Origin: Paenibacillus sabuli | GTDB lineage: Bacteria; Bacillota; Bacilli; Paenibacillales; Paenibacillaceae | Length of the DNA: 64,000 nt | Direction: 5' to 3' | Assembly: GCF_014705605.1 (NCBI RefSeq) | Contig: NZ_JACXIZ010000016.1 | Span: 1 to 64,000 of the forward strand | Shown here: positions 20,437-28,860 of the stretch, piece by piece | Position numbering within the stretch: the first letter of the stretch is position 1 | Layout: every line of letters starts with the position of its first letter | The notes under the pieces: generated by a model | Seen by the model: the letters and a program-made list of their open reading frames with translations, nothing else | What the model was told of the DNA's origin: nothing | Databases searched by the model: none | Translations under genes and position numbers: made by a program

Positions 20437-23400
20437 ATGCGAGTCCAACAAAGAAAGGCAATGATTTCGATTATGCTGGCAATGCTGCTCGCTATCGGCG
20501 CGCTCCTGCCCGCACCTCGGGTAATGGCAGCCGAGACAGGCACCTTGACGTTGTCACAGCATGCGCTAGGAAATATTTTCTTTGAAAATGAAACCGTTAT
20601 CATTTTGGCGGAAAGCGATGCGGAGACGGTGAACTGGGTTGTCCGCGACTTCTGGGGCAACACGGCTGCAAGCGGCAGCACCCCGGTCAACGCCGCGGGG
20701 ACGACCCTCATTGAACCGGCCCCCGCCGGAGCGATCGGCTATTACGAGATGGATCTGACGGCCGTCGTCGGAGCCGACGTTGTCGCTTCGGCGAAAACGA
20801 CGTTCGGCGTGATCCGCCATACGGAGACGGATGCCGATGATACGAGATTCGGCGTCATGACGCATTTTGCCCAGAATTGGGATGTGGACGTTATGCCGCT
20901 GATCAACAAGGCGGGGATTCGTCATGTACGGGACGAGCATTATTGGGGAAGCGTGGAGCAGACCAAGGGCGTCTATAATTTTGAGGATGTTACCGGAGGG
21001 TATATGCAGACCGCGAAGATGAACGATCTTCAAGTATTGCCGATCATGTCCTTTGCCAACAAGCTGTACGACACCGATCCGAACGGCAATCAACAGGCGT
21101 GGACCATCCGCAGATGGGTCAGCAATCTGGAAGGCCAGGTGAACATTACCGGGTACTGGAAGCTGTCTCAAACACAAGGCACAGGTACGGATGGAACAGG
21201 CTTCCGCATCTTCGTGGACGGACAGGAAATTTTTGACGATTATAAATCTGCTCAGTCTTCAACGACGATTTCACTGAACCAGATCAATGTTGTGGAAGGG
21301 ACTGTAATCGATTTTGTAGTGACGCCTGGCAATCAGGATGCCGTTAACAGTTGGTTTGACGGAACCAGATTCGCCATTGACATCTGGAAGGTCGGCGGCG
21401 GGGTCAGCTTCCACTCCGAAAGCCAGTTCTCCGGTGTGCAGGGCGGCGATCAGTGGCACTACGGGTATGCGTCGATGCCAAGCGTCAGATGGGATGATTA
21501 CGAGCATTCCACAGATTTCCGGGAGATGACCTATAATTCAACGACCCAGGCCTGGAAGAGCTCGGCGTTCCAGTGGGCGGGGCAGAAGGCCGGCACGATG
21601 TCGCCGGACATCAAGGCTACCTCCGGGGTGTCTCCCTATACGGAAGACGGTCGGGAAGGCTATGCCAATTACGGGAAAGCGATGCTGGACTACTATACGG
21701 CGATGGAAGCCGGCATTCCCGCCATCGAGGTATGGAACGAATATAACGGCAGCTTCTCCAACGGACCAGCCACTGCCGACAAACCCTTCTATTATACCGA
21801 AATGTTGAAGAAGACGTATGAGGTGCTGAAGAGCGCTTACCCCGATGTTCCGGTTATCGGCACAGCCTCGGTCATGATTCCGACCGGTTATTTGGAAGCG
21901 CTCTTCGAGCTCGGAGCTCTGGACTATATGGACGGCGTTGTTATCCATCCGTATGTGCAGAATTGGAATGTAAGATGGCCCGAGCTGGTCTGGACGGAGA
22001 TCAACGATCTGAATGAGCAGATCAAACGGTTCAACAACGGCGAGACCAAGCCGATCTGGGTGACGGAGTTCGGCTTCAGCAGTCAGGATCGCAAATATAC
22101 GGCGAATTTCAATGCGCGCCAGATGGCGTTGATGAGCAGCTTCGACAATGTGGAGCGCAGCTACACGTATCTGCTTCGAGATGACGCCTCTTTCCCTTAC
22201 ATGGGCTTGCTGAAGTCAGATCAAGCGCCGGAAGGCAAGTATACGCCGAATCCAGCTTATGTCGCAACGGCGAATATGGTGCATCAATTGAACGGCGCAA
22301 CAGCGCTCGGACGGGAATTCGTCGACAGCCTGAGCAATTTATATATTATGAAATTTACGGATTCCGACGAAGACGAGCTGAGGATCGCCTGGTCGGCAGA
22401 TGATGAAGGCGAGATCGGCGAGTTCTACACCAATGAACCGCTCACAATCGTCGATATGATGGGCGTGGAGACTGTCGCGCAGCCGGTGAACGGCAAGGTC
22501 AGCATCCCTCTCGGCGAATCGATCGTCTTCGTGAAGGGAAACGTCCAGTCCATTCAAGGAACGGCAGGGCAGCCGGTGGCGGACTCCTTCCTGTCCTTCA
22601 CGGGCGAGCAAGGCGAGAACGGATGGCAATACGGATACTACGATGAAGATGTGTTCCAGCCTATGCATTACACGCCGGAATTCACATGGAACTGGCAGTG
22701 GCAAGGCGGAGCCGACGAGACGTTGAAGGTGACGCAGCCGGGCGGCTACCCAAGCCGCGTGACAGCCGATACGCCGGCGGTCAGGAGATGGACCAGCTCT
22801 GTCGAAGGTGAAGTGAACGTTCAGGGTCTGATCGGTCCGTCCGAACTGAATTACTCCATTCGGGTGGACGGTACAACTGTCTTCGATCAGACTCTGCAGG
22901 CGGTTCAATACGATAGCTACGATGCAACCTTTACCGTAGAAGAGGGTTCGTTCGTCGATTTCGTCATCCAACATCCAAATGGGCAGATCAATCTGAAGAG
23001 CGACAAGACGGTATTTACCGCCCGCATCTATGACACAACCGAGTCGGCGTCGCCCGGAGAGGCGGCCCCTGCATTGACCTTGACCGGAAGCGACGAAGCC
23101 ATGGCGGGCGAAGGCCTTCAATTGGACGTTGGCCTCGAGGGGGTTCAGAGCCCATTCAAGCTGCTGTCCGTCGTCATTCAAGTCGATCCGACCAAGCTGG
23201 TCTTTGCCCTCGCCGGAGAGGAGGGCTCCGAGTCGCTGGACGAAGCGGCAATTCAACTGCTGCATCCGGACCTATCCTTGCTGGGCAGCTCGGTGAAGCC
23301 GGATACCGGGGAAATCTTGCTGATCCTGGCCGTCGCGGGCCAGGATGCGACCGAGGAGGACGGTGCGCTGTTCCAACTGATCGGTCAGGTAAAGGAAGAG

Positions 23401-23934
23401 GCCTCCCTCGGGGAAACCGCCATATTCCTGACTGATGCGGAGGCGTCCATCAACGGCGAGGAGGTGCCTATAGGCGTACCTCAGACGCCGTACGAGCTGG
23501 CGGTTGTCGATTCCATTGTGCCGGGCGATCGCACATCGCTCGATGCTGTTATTGCAGAGGCATTGGCACTGCATGGACGGACAATGGAAGGCGTCAAGCT
23601 CGGCCAATACGCCGAAGGATCCAGAAGCGGGCTGCAAACCGCCATCGTATCGGCGCAAGCGTCGGGCAACAGTCAATCCGCCATTGATCAAGCCAAGATG
23701 GAGCTGGAGACGGCGCTGCAGCAATTCCGTCTGCAACTGGTAACGATGAAGCCAGGGGCGACACGCATCACCATTCACGACCTTTCACTCATAGCGAATT
23801 ACTATAACGCCGCTCCTGGCGAAGCTGGCTGGAGCGAGGTGGAGAAAGCCGATGTGCTGAACCTCAACATCATTGATATCCGCAATTTGGCTGCAGTTGC
23901 CCAAATGATTCTGAATGAATGGAGAGCCGACTAG
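20437..23934 (+). CDS. Secreted GH-A clan glycoside hydrolase with cohesin and dockerin-like modules
   Basis: An 1165-residue secreted enzyme. Signal peptide ends near residue 32 (AMLLAIGALLPAPRVMAAET). A GH-A (GH39/GH5-like) barrel covers about 125-690: IRHVRDEHYWGSVEQTKGVY at 161-180, acid/base Glu435 in IEVWNEYN, nucleophile Glu544 in PIWVTEFGF. Residues about 215-400 form an insert inside the barrel that resembles module 708-866 but with its two halves in reverse order. A cohesin-like beta domain follows (about 878-1015), then a helical FIVAR-like segment (1030-1100) and a dockerin-like duplicated helix pair (ITIHDLSLIANYYN, IIDIRNLAAVAQMIL, 1111-1159) whose calcium ligands are largely lost. 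It follows the transporter genes and precedes a cohesin-SLH remnant. Substrate cannot be told; plant cell-wall polysaccharide is likely from context. Confidence 0.88.
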   Translation: MRVQQRKAMISIMLAMLLAIGALLPAPRVMAAETGTLTLSQHALGNIFFENETVIILAESDAETVNWVVRDFWGNTAASGSTPVNAAGTTLIEPAPAGAIGYYEMDLTAVVGADVVASAKTTFGVIRHTETDADDTRFGVMTHFAQNWDVDVMPLINKAGIRHVRDEHYWGSVEQTKGVYNFEDVTGGYMQTAKMNDLQVLPIMSFANKLYDTDPNGNQQAWTIRRWVSNLEGQVNITGYWKLSQTQGTGTDGTGFRIFVDGQEIFDDYKSAQSSTTISLNQINVVEGTVIDFVVTPGNQDAVNSWFDGTRFAIDIWKVGGGVSFHSESQFSGVQGGDQWHYGYASMPSVRWDDYEHSTDFREMTYNSTTQAWKSSAFQWAGQKAGTMSPDIKATSGVSPYTEDGREGYANYGKAMLDYYTAMEAGIPAIEVWNEYNGSFSNGPATADKPFYYTEMLKKTYEVLKSAYPDVPVIGTASVMIPTGYLEALFELGALDYMDGVVIHPYVQNWNVRWPELVWTEINDLNEQIKRFNNGETKPIWVTEFGFSSQDRKYTANFNARQMALMSSFDNVERSYTYLLRDDASFPYMGLLKSDQAPEGKYTPNPAYVATANMVHQLNGATALGREFVDSLSNLYIMKFTDSDEDELRIAWSADDEGEIGEFYTNEPLTIVDMMGVETVAQPVNGKVSIPLGESIVFVKGNVQSIQGTAGQPVADSFLSFTGEQGENGWQYGYYDEDVFQPMHYTPEFTWNWQWQGGADETLKVTQPGGYPSRVTADTPAVRRWTSSVEGEVNVQGLIGPSELNYSIRVDGTTVFDQTLQAVQYDSYDATFTVEEGSFVDFVIQHPNGQINLKSDKTVFTARIYDTTESASPGEAAPALTLTGSDEAMAGEGLQLDVGLEGVQSPFKLLSVVIQVDPTKLVFALAGEEGSESLDEAAIQLLHPDLSLLGSSVKPDTGEILLILAVAGQDATEEDGALFQLIGQVKEEASLGETAIFLTDAEASINGEEVPIGVPQTPYELAVVDSIVPGDRTSLDAVIAEALALHGRTMEGVKLGQYAEGSRSGLQTAIVSAQASGNSQSAIDQAKMELETALQQFRLQLVTMKPGATRITIHDLSLIANYYNAAPGEAGWSEVEKADVLNLNIIDIRNLAAVAQMILNEWRAD

Positions 23935-24009
23935 GGCGTATATGAAGATGGGAGGCGTTTGGTCTGATGGCAGTGACCGCCTCCCTGCTCCATGGAGAAG
24001 GAGAAGCGT

Positions 24010-24572
24010 ATGCATCATTTCAGCTGGTTAAAGCTGGTTATTTTGTTCATTATACTGCTGGCTGCCGTTCCCATAACATCCGGGGCCGCTCCGCCCGTTT
24101 CATTCCGAATGACGGCTGAAGACAAAGGGTGTGAGATCGAGGTTGCTGTCCTTGCGGAAGACGTGACCGATCTGTATGCGTTCGATCTGCTTCTGGCGGT
24201 CGATTCCGACACGTTGCGGTTGAAGAAGGCGACAAGCGGCATGCAGGGTTTTACCGTTGCTCCGTTGTTGGAAGGAGACATCTTACGATTCGCCCATACA
24301 AAGATCGGAGACAGCTCCGGCTCGAACGGAACCGTGACTCTCGCTGTGTTGCTGTTCGAGCGAATAGGCGAGGAGGCGCCCGCTATCCGGCTTGTTCAGG
24401 CCCAGTTGGTCAATTCGCAGCTAGAAATGGACAGCTTTACGCCTGATACGAAGATTAGCCTCAAGCCTTTGGCTCAATGGGACGATATTGTCGGACACTG
24501 GGCCGAGGCCTTCATTCGGTTGCTCCGCAGGCTGCCTTGACGCGCGCCGAAGCGGTTGCGGTTATGATGTGA
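24010..24572 (+). pseudogene. Cohesin-SLH surface protein remnant
   Basis: ATG 24010 (behind GAGAAGGAG) starts a signal peptide (LVILFIILLAAVPITSGAAP). A single cohesin-like domain follows (e.g. SFRMTAEDKGCEIEVAVLAE, LYAFDLLLAVDSDTLRLKKA). The frame then enters an S-layer homology motif, WDDIVGHWAEAFI, but ends 21 bases later at 24540. The end of an SLH motif, LTRAEAVAVMM, is present in another frame at 24535-24572 and also stops early. The middle of SLH repeat 1 and the other usual repeats are therefore lost by deletion plus frameshift. The intact form would have anchored a cohesin to the cell wall. The 177-residue product might still be secreted but not anchored. Confidence 0.78.
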
Positions 24573-24663
24573 AGAAAATAGCGCATCATGGTCCATGCTG
24601 TGATTCTTTTCAGTGGATTTATGGACAGGGACATACCCAAAGGATATTTCTTCTGTCCATTCA

Positions 24664-24690
24664 GACGCTCCGTAATGGGGCGTCTTTTTT
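24664..24690 (+). terminator. Terminator after the cohesin-SLH remnant
   Basis: GACGCTCC (24664-24671) pairs with GGGGCGTC (24677-24684, one G-T pair), followed by six Ts. Confidence 0.88.
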
Positions 24691-24841
24691 ATAAATAGGA
24701 GACGGACCGGTTAGACCGCAATTCGAAACATGGCTCGGCATGGACGGAAAGACGCAACTTGAGAAGGCCGGCTCAGGATTCACGATCGGCCTGGCCGGCG
24801 CCGCACCCCGCAAGCGTTTCCAAATTAAGTTAAATTAAAGA

Positions 24842-24869
24842 TTGAAAACAAGCAGGATCCTGCTATAAT
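24842..24869 (+). promoter_or_regulatory. Promoter of the PilZ gene
   Basis: TTGAAA (24842-24847), 16-base spacer, TATAAT (24864-24869) with an upstream TGC (extended -10). Confidence 0.82.
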
Positions 24870-25024
24870 TAAGTATTATGGACCATGCGCGAATTCCCAT
24901 AAATTCTCCATTTCCCGGAAATCGCACCAGCGGAAGCCTGCCGCTAACGGCTCAGGAAATAGGTCGAAAGGCGGTCGGACTCGACTTTTACGTAAGGGCC
25001 ATACAGTAGAGGAGTGAACCGAGC

Positions 25025-25801
25025 ATGAGCGCTAGAGGAACCAACTCGGAAAAAAAGCTGCCCTTCTATGGAGCGAAGGAGGGGAGCGATGTCGGGGTCT
25101 TGTTGAATTCAAAGGTCGCGGTCGAAAAAAAGAACTACGTCTCGACGGGCATGATCACGTATGTGGCCGGGGATGTCATTGAAGTGGAAATGCCGCAGTC
25201 CCATGCCTTTGAGCTCGGGGAGAAGGTCAAGCTGATTGTCTACACGTCAATCGGGCTTTTTGTGTTCGAATCGTCGGTCGTGGCCAAGGATACGGGCGCG
25301 CTCATCATTATCAATCCGCCGGAAAACAAACGGCGCTTCAACGAGAAGCGCCAGCATCCTCGGATCGCCGTGCAGCATCCCGGCAAGCTCAACGCGATCT
25401 TGCACGGCATTCACCCCCGCGCTGCAATGTCCGAGCCGGTGGAGGTCACCACCGTTAATATCAGCCTCGGCGGGGTCGGAGTCTCCATTGCCACCACGGT
25501 GGACATCCAGACCGACAGCCGGCTCGAACTGGAGCTCGATCTGGGCTTCCCGTTCGTCTGCACGACCGAGGTGGTGCGCATGGAGACGACGAAGGGCGGC
25601 ATTTTTTACGGGACGCGGTATCTGGAGCTGAGCGCCGAGAAGGCGAGCGCGCTGCGCGCATTCATTCTGCGCAACCAGGTCGAGGATTATTATAAAGAAA
25701 AAAAGCAACGCTTGCTCGAGCAAGCCAGCTGCGAGGCCGAGGCGGCTCGACCGGCGTCCAGAGATTCGCTCCAGGGCGAGCTGACCGGCGGTATGGCGTG
25801 A
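25025..25801 (+). CDS. PilZ-domain c-di-GMP receptor (YpfA/YcgR-like)
   Basis: A 258-residue cytoplasmic protein with the two-domain YcgR layout: an N-terminal beta-barrel (YcgR_2-like, about 20-100) and a C-terminal PilZ domain (about 107-225). The c-di-GMP motifs are present: RxxxR as Arg109-Arg113 (KRQHPRI) and the second motif as Asn145-x-Ser147-x2-Gly150 (NISLGGVG), with Asn in place of the usual Asp. In Bacillus the relative YpfA brakes flagellar motility through MotA. motAB and an EAL-domain gene lie 4-6 kb away in this window, so a shared role in motility control is plausible. It has its own promoter and a 150-nt leader. Confidence 0.9.
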   Translation: MSARGTNSEKKLPFYGAKEGSDVGVLLNSKVAVEKKNYVSTGMITYVAGDVIEVEMPQSHAFELGEKVKLIVYTSIGLFVFESSVVAKDTGALIIINPPENKRRFNEKRQHPRIAVQHPGKLNAILHGIHPRAAMSEPVEVTTVNISLGGVGVSIATTVDIQTDSRLELELDLGFPFVCTTEVVRMETTKGGIFYGTRYLELSAEKASALRAFILRNQVEDYYKEKKQRLLEQASCEAEAARPASRDSLQGELTGGMA

Positions 25802-25826
25802 GCAAGTCCGGGTCTGGCGAGTCGGG

Positions 25827-26366
<540 letters not shown>

Positions 26367-26370
26367 TCAG

Positions 26371-26384
26371 GGAACGAGCGTTCG
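26371..26384. promoter_or_regulatory. LexA (SOS box)-like site
   Basis: GGAACGAGCGTTCG matches 12 of 14 positions of the Gram-positive LexA/DinR consensus CGAACRNRYGTTYC; only the outermost base on each side differs. It is a perfect inner palindrome (GAAC-N4-GTTC). Confidence 0.5.
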
Positions 26385-26396
26385 TTGTTAACAGCA

Positions 26397-26491
26397 TGTT
26401 TATAAGTCTGTGGATAATCTTGATAATATCCACATTTTTGTGCACAATCTATCCCGAACACTTGTGAATATGTAGAAAAACCTGTGTATAA
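26397..26491. promoter_or_regulatory. Cluster of DnaA-box-like 9-mers
   Basis: Against TTATNCACA: exact matches at 26409-26417 (minus strand, TTATCCACA) and 26483-26491 (minus, TTATACACA); one mismatch at 26426-26434 (plus), 26438-26447 (palindromic TTGTGCACAA), 26463-26471 (minus) and 26397-26405 (minus). The last exact box overlaps the TATAAT at 26487-26492. Confidence 0.62.
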
Positions 26492-26727
26492 TTTTTGGCG
26501 AATCTGCACAAGGTTGGGACCATGGGGCGCTTTCAAGGGCGGTGAAATATGGTATGATCCAAGTAGAGCAATTCCTACGGCGGCAGTAACGCTGCATGAG
26601 ACATCCCTTGCCGCGCCGTCCGCGATCTGCCGGCCGCATAGAAGCGATTGCGGTGCCCGCGCGCTGCGATTGCTTACGTGCGATGCGAGTGCGGATGCGA
26701 ATCAGGCGCCCTGAGGTGAGTTTGGCT

Positions 26728-27777
26728 ATGAATGAAATACTCGAATCTTTTTTTAATCATACTACAGATGCTATCCATGTGGTAGATCTGGAGCGTCGTG
26801 TAACGAAGGTCAATCCGGCATTCGAAAAGCTGTTTGGCTGGAGTGCGGCTGAGGCGCGGGGGCAGGTGTTGCCGCTCGTGCCCGATGACCGTCTGGGCGA
26901 GGAACAGGAGGACATGCGCCAGCTCATGGAGGGACGCCCGCTCGGGGCGCGCGAGACGATGCGTCGCACGCGCCAGGGACGGCTCGTCCCCGTCAGCGTG
27001 ACGACGTCCCTGATCAAGGATCGCAGCGGCCAAAGCTGCGGATTGGCGAGCATCACCCGTGATATGACGAGCCGCAACCAAATGGAGGAGCTGCTCCGGC
27101 AATCGGAGAAGCTCTCGACGGTGGGCCAGCTGGCGGCCGGCGTTGCTCATGAGATCCGAAATCCGCTGACAACGCTGCGGGGCTTCTTGCAGTTGCAGCA
27201 GCAGACGAATCGATTGAACCTGCAGCACAACGATCTGATGCTCTCCGAGCTGGATCGCATCAACCTGATTGTCAGTGAGTTCCTGATTCTGGCGAAGCCG
27301 CAGGCGAGCAAATTCGAGCAAAAGGATATTCGCTTCATTCTTGGCGATGTCATTTCTTTGCTTGATAGCGAAGCGCATCTATGCAATATTATTTTTGAGA
27401 CGCGCTTCACCGAAGAGCGCTGCGTACTGGCATGCGAGGAGAATCAGCTCAAGCAGGTCTTTATCAACGTGCTGAAAAATGCCATTGAGGCGATGCCGCG
27501 CGGGGGGCTGATCCAGATCGAGATAGGGCGGCAAGGACCCCAGATGCTCATGGTCACGATAGCGGACGAAGGCACGGGGATGCCGGAGTCCATGATGGCG
27601 CAGCTGGGCAGTCCGTTCTTTACCGGGAAGGAAGCCGGCACCGGGCTTGGTATCATGGTGAGTCAGCGTATCATCCATATGCACCGCGGCACGCTCGATA
27701 TCCGCAGCGAGGAGGGTGTGGGCACGACCGTCACGATCATGCTGCCGGCCCGCGATGCGGCGACGGGCGACGCTTGA
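26728..27777 (+). CDS. PAS-domain sensor histidine kinase (sporulation kinase type)
   Basis: A soluble 349-residue kinase with one PAS domain (about 1-115, FFNHTTDAIHVVDLERRVTK) and a C-terminal kinase core. The phospho-acceptor is His141 in GVAHEIRNPLTTLRGF, the form typical of the Bacillus KinA/KinE group; N box (FINVLKNAIEAM), G1 (DEGTGMP) and G2 (GTGLGIMVSQRIIHMHRG) are intact. No response regulator is adjacent, as expected for kinases that feed the Spo0F/Spo0A phosphorelay. ATG 26728 follows GAGGTGAG by 8 bases. The upstream gap holds DnaA-box-like sites and a LexA-like site, which could link expression to replication or DNA damage (inference). Confidence 0.92.
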   Translation: MNEILESFFNHTTDAIHVVDLERRVTKVNPAFEKLFGWSAAEARGQVLPLVPDDRLGEEQEDMRQLMEGRPLGARETMRRTRQGRLVPVSVTTSLIKDRSGQSCGLASITRDMTSRNQMEELLRQSEKLSTVGQLAAGVAHEIRNPLTTLRGFLQLQQQTNRLNLQHNDLMLSELDRINLIVSEFLILAKPQASKFEQKDIRFILGDVISLLDSEAHLCNIIFETRFTEERCVLACEENQLKQVFINVLKNAIEAMPRGGLIQIEIGRQGPQMLMVTIADEGTGMPESMMAQLGSPFFTGKEAGTGLGIMVSQRIIHMHRGTLDIRSEEGVGTTVTIMLPARDAATGDA

Positions 27778-27842
27778 GCACGCACTTGCGTCGAAGCGCG
27801 CTCCGGCAGGGGCACATCATGACAGCGAGGAGAACGCAGCAT

Positions 27843-28556
27843 ATGCGAATCAACAAGTATATCAGTGAGACTGGGCACTGCTCCCGCCGCGAGGCGGACA
27901 AGCTGGTGGCCGAAGGACGGGTTACCATCAACGGAGCGCCGGCTGAGCTGGGCAGCCAGGCCGAGCCGGGCGATGAGGTGCGTGTGGACGGGACGCTAAT
28001 CGGCGATCGCAGTCCGCTCGTCTATATCGCCCTGCACAAGCCGGTGGGCATCACCAGTACGACCGAGCGCCATGTGCGCGGCAATATCGTCGATTTTGTC
28101 GGGCATCGGGAACGGATCTTTCCGATTGGCCGGCTAGACAAGGATTCCGAAGGCTTGATCCTGATGACCAGTGACGGCGATATTGTCAATCGCATCCTGC
28201 GCGCCGAAGGCCAACATGAGAAGGAATATATCGTCACGGTGGACCAGCCGGTGACGGAGCAATTCGTGGACACGATGCGCACCGGGGTCAAGGTGCTGGG
28301 CTCGATGACGCTGCCTTGCCAGGTCGAGCGGGTCGGCGCCCAGACGGTGCGCATGATTTTGACGGAGGGACGCAACCGCCAGATTCGGCGCATGTGCGCG
28401 GCGCTGGGCTACCGGGTGCGGCGCCTGCAGCGAGTGCGCATCATGAACATTCAGCTTGGCGAGCTTCCGGTAGGCCAGTGGCGGGACCTGGGGCGGGGCG
28501 AGCTGGAGCAGCTGTTTCGCACGTTGGACTATCGGCCTGCCGTCTCTCCCCGATGA
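27843..28556 (+). CDS. rluF: 23S rRNA pseudouridine synthase, RluF/RluB group
   Basis: The 237-residue enzyme isomerises a uridine in rRNA. An N-terminal S4 RNA-binding domain (MRINKYISETGHCSRREADK) is followed by the RsuA-type catalytic domain with Asp99 in GRLDKDSEG. The sequence GDIVNRILRAEGQHEKEY fits the RluF subgroup; assignment to RluF rather than RluB is likely but not certain. ATG 27843 follows GAGGAG by about 11 bases. The gene starts 65 bases after the kinase and may be cotranscribed; a terminator follows at 28671. Confidence 0.9.
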   Translation: MRINKYISETGHCSRREADKLVAEGRVTINGAPAELGSQAEPGDEVRVDGTLIGDRSPLVYIALHKPVGITSTTERHVRGNIVDFVGHRERIFPIGRLDKDSEGLILMTSDGDIVNRILRAEGQHEKEYIVTVDQPVTEQFVDTMRTGVKVLGSMTLPCQVERVGAQTVRMILTEGRNRQIRRMCAALGYRVRRLQRVRIMNIQLGELPVGQWRDLGRGELEQLFRTLDYRPAVSPR

Positions 28557-28860
28557 CGTGCCGCGCCACAAGGCGAAACGGCTGGCGCCGTCCTCTGGCG
28601 GCGACACAAGTTACGTTCCGAGAAAGATAGACAAGTATGGGCCAAATCATATACTTTCTATTCTTTTGAAAAAGCCCGCCGAATCGGCGGGCTTTCTGTT
28701 AAAATAAGCAAGTAAATGATTTCGCCTGTTGCAAAGAGATGACGAGGCGACAATAGAGCCGGCCATCTCGCAACGCAAGCTTGATTTCACTTCAGGCTCT
28801 GCCGCTTGGGTTTGTATGCGAGCCCGTTCGTCTACACTACAGGTAGCGGCGCCGCTATGG
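28557..28860. other. Gap between convergent rluF and motB
   Basis: About 300 bases between two converging genes. Apart from the bidirectional terminator at 28671-28700 I see nothing in it; no frame in it looks coding. Confidence 0.6.
28671..28700. terminator. Bidirectional terminator between rluF and motB
   Basis: AAAGCCCGCCG (28671-28681) pairs perfectly with CGGCGGGCTTT (28685-28695) around AAT. T runs flank it on both strands, so it can serve rluF and motAB. Confidence 0.9.

Larger units (their letters stand above)
24573..25024. other. Intergenic stretch between island end and PilZ gene
   Basis: No gene is seen. It contains a terminator (24664-24690), a promoter (24842-24869) and a leader of about 150 nt before the PilZ gene. 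The leader has small overlapping hairpins (AGCGG 24929-24933 with CCGCT 24941-24945; GTCGA with TCGAC around 24965-24987) but does not fit the c-di-GMP-I or -II riboswitch consensus by eye. The GC-rich composition returns within this stretch. Confidence 0.6.

Noticed and set aside
24870..25024. c-di-GMP riboswitch before the PilZ gene
   Set aside because: The conserved GGGCAAACC-type and tetraloop-receptor segments of class I, and the class II core, are not seen. Kept only as a structured leader.
26397..26491. Chromosomal replication origin
   Set aside because: DnaA-box-like sites are clustered but dnaA, dnaN and rpmH are absent and no strongly AT-rich unwinding region is seen. Synteny puts oriC left of the window.
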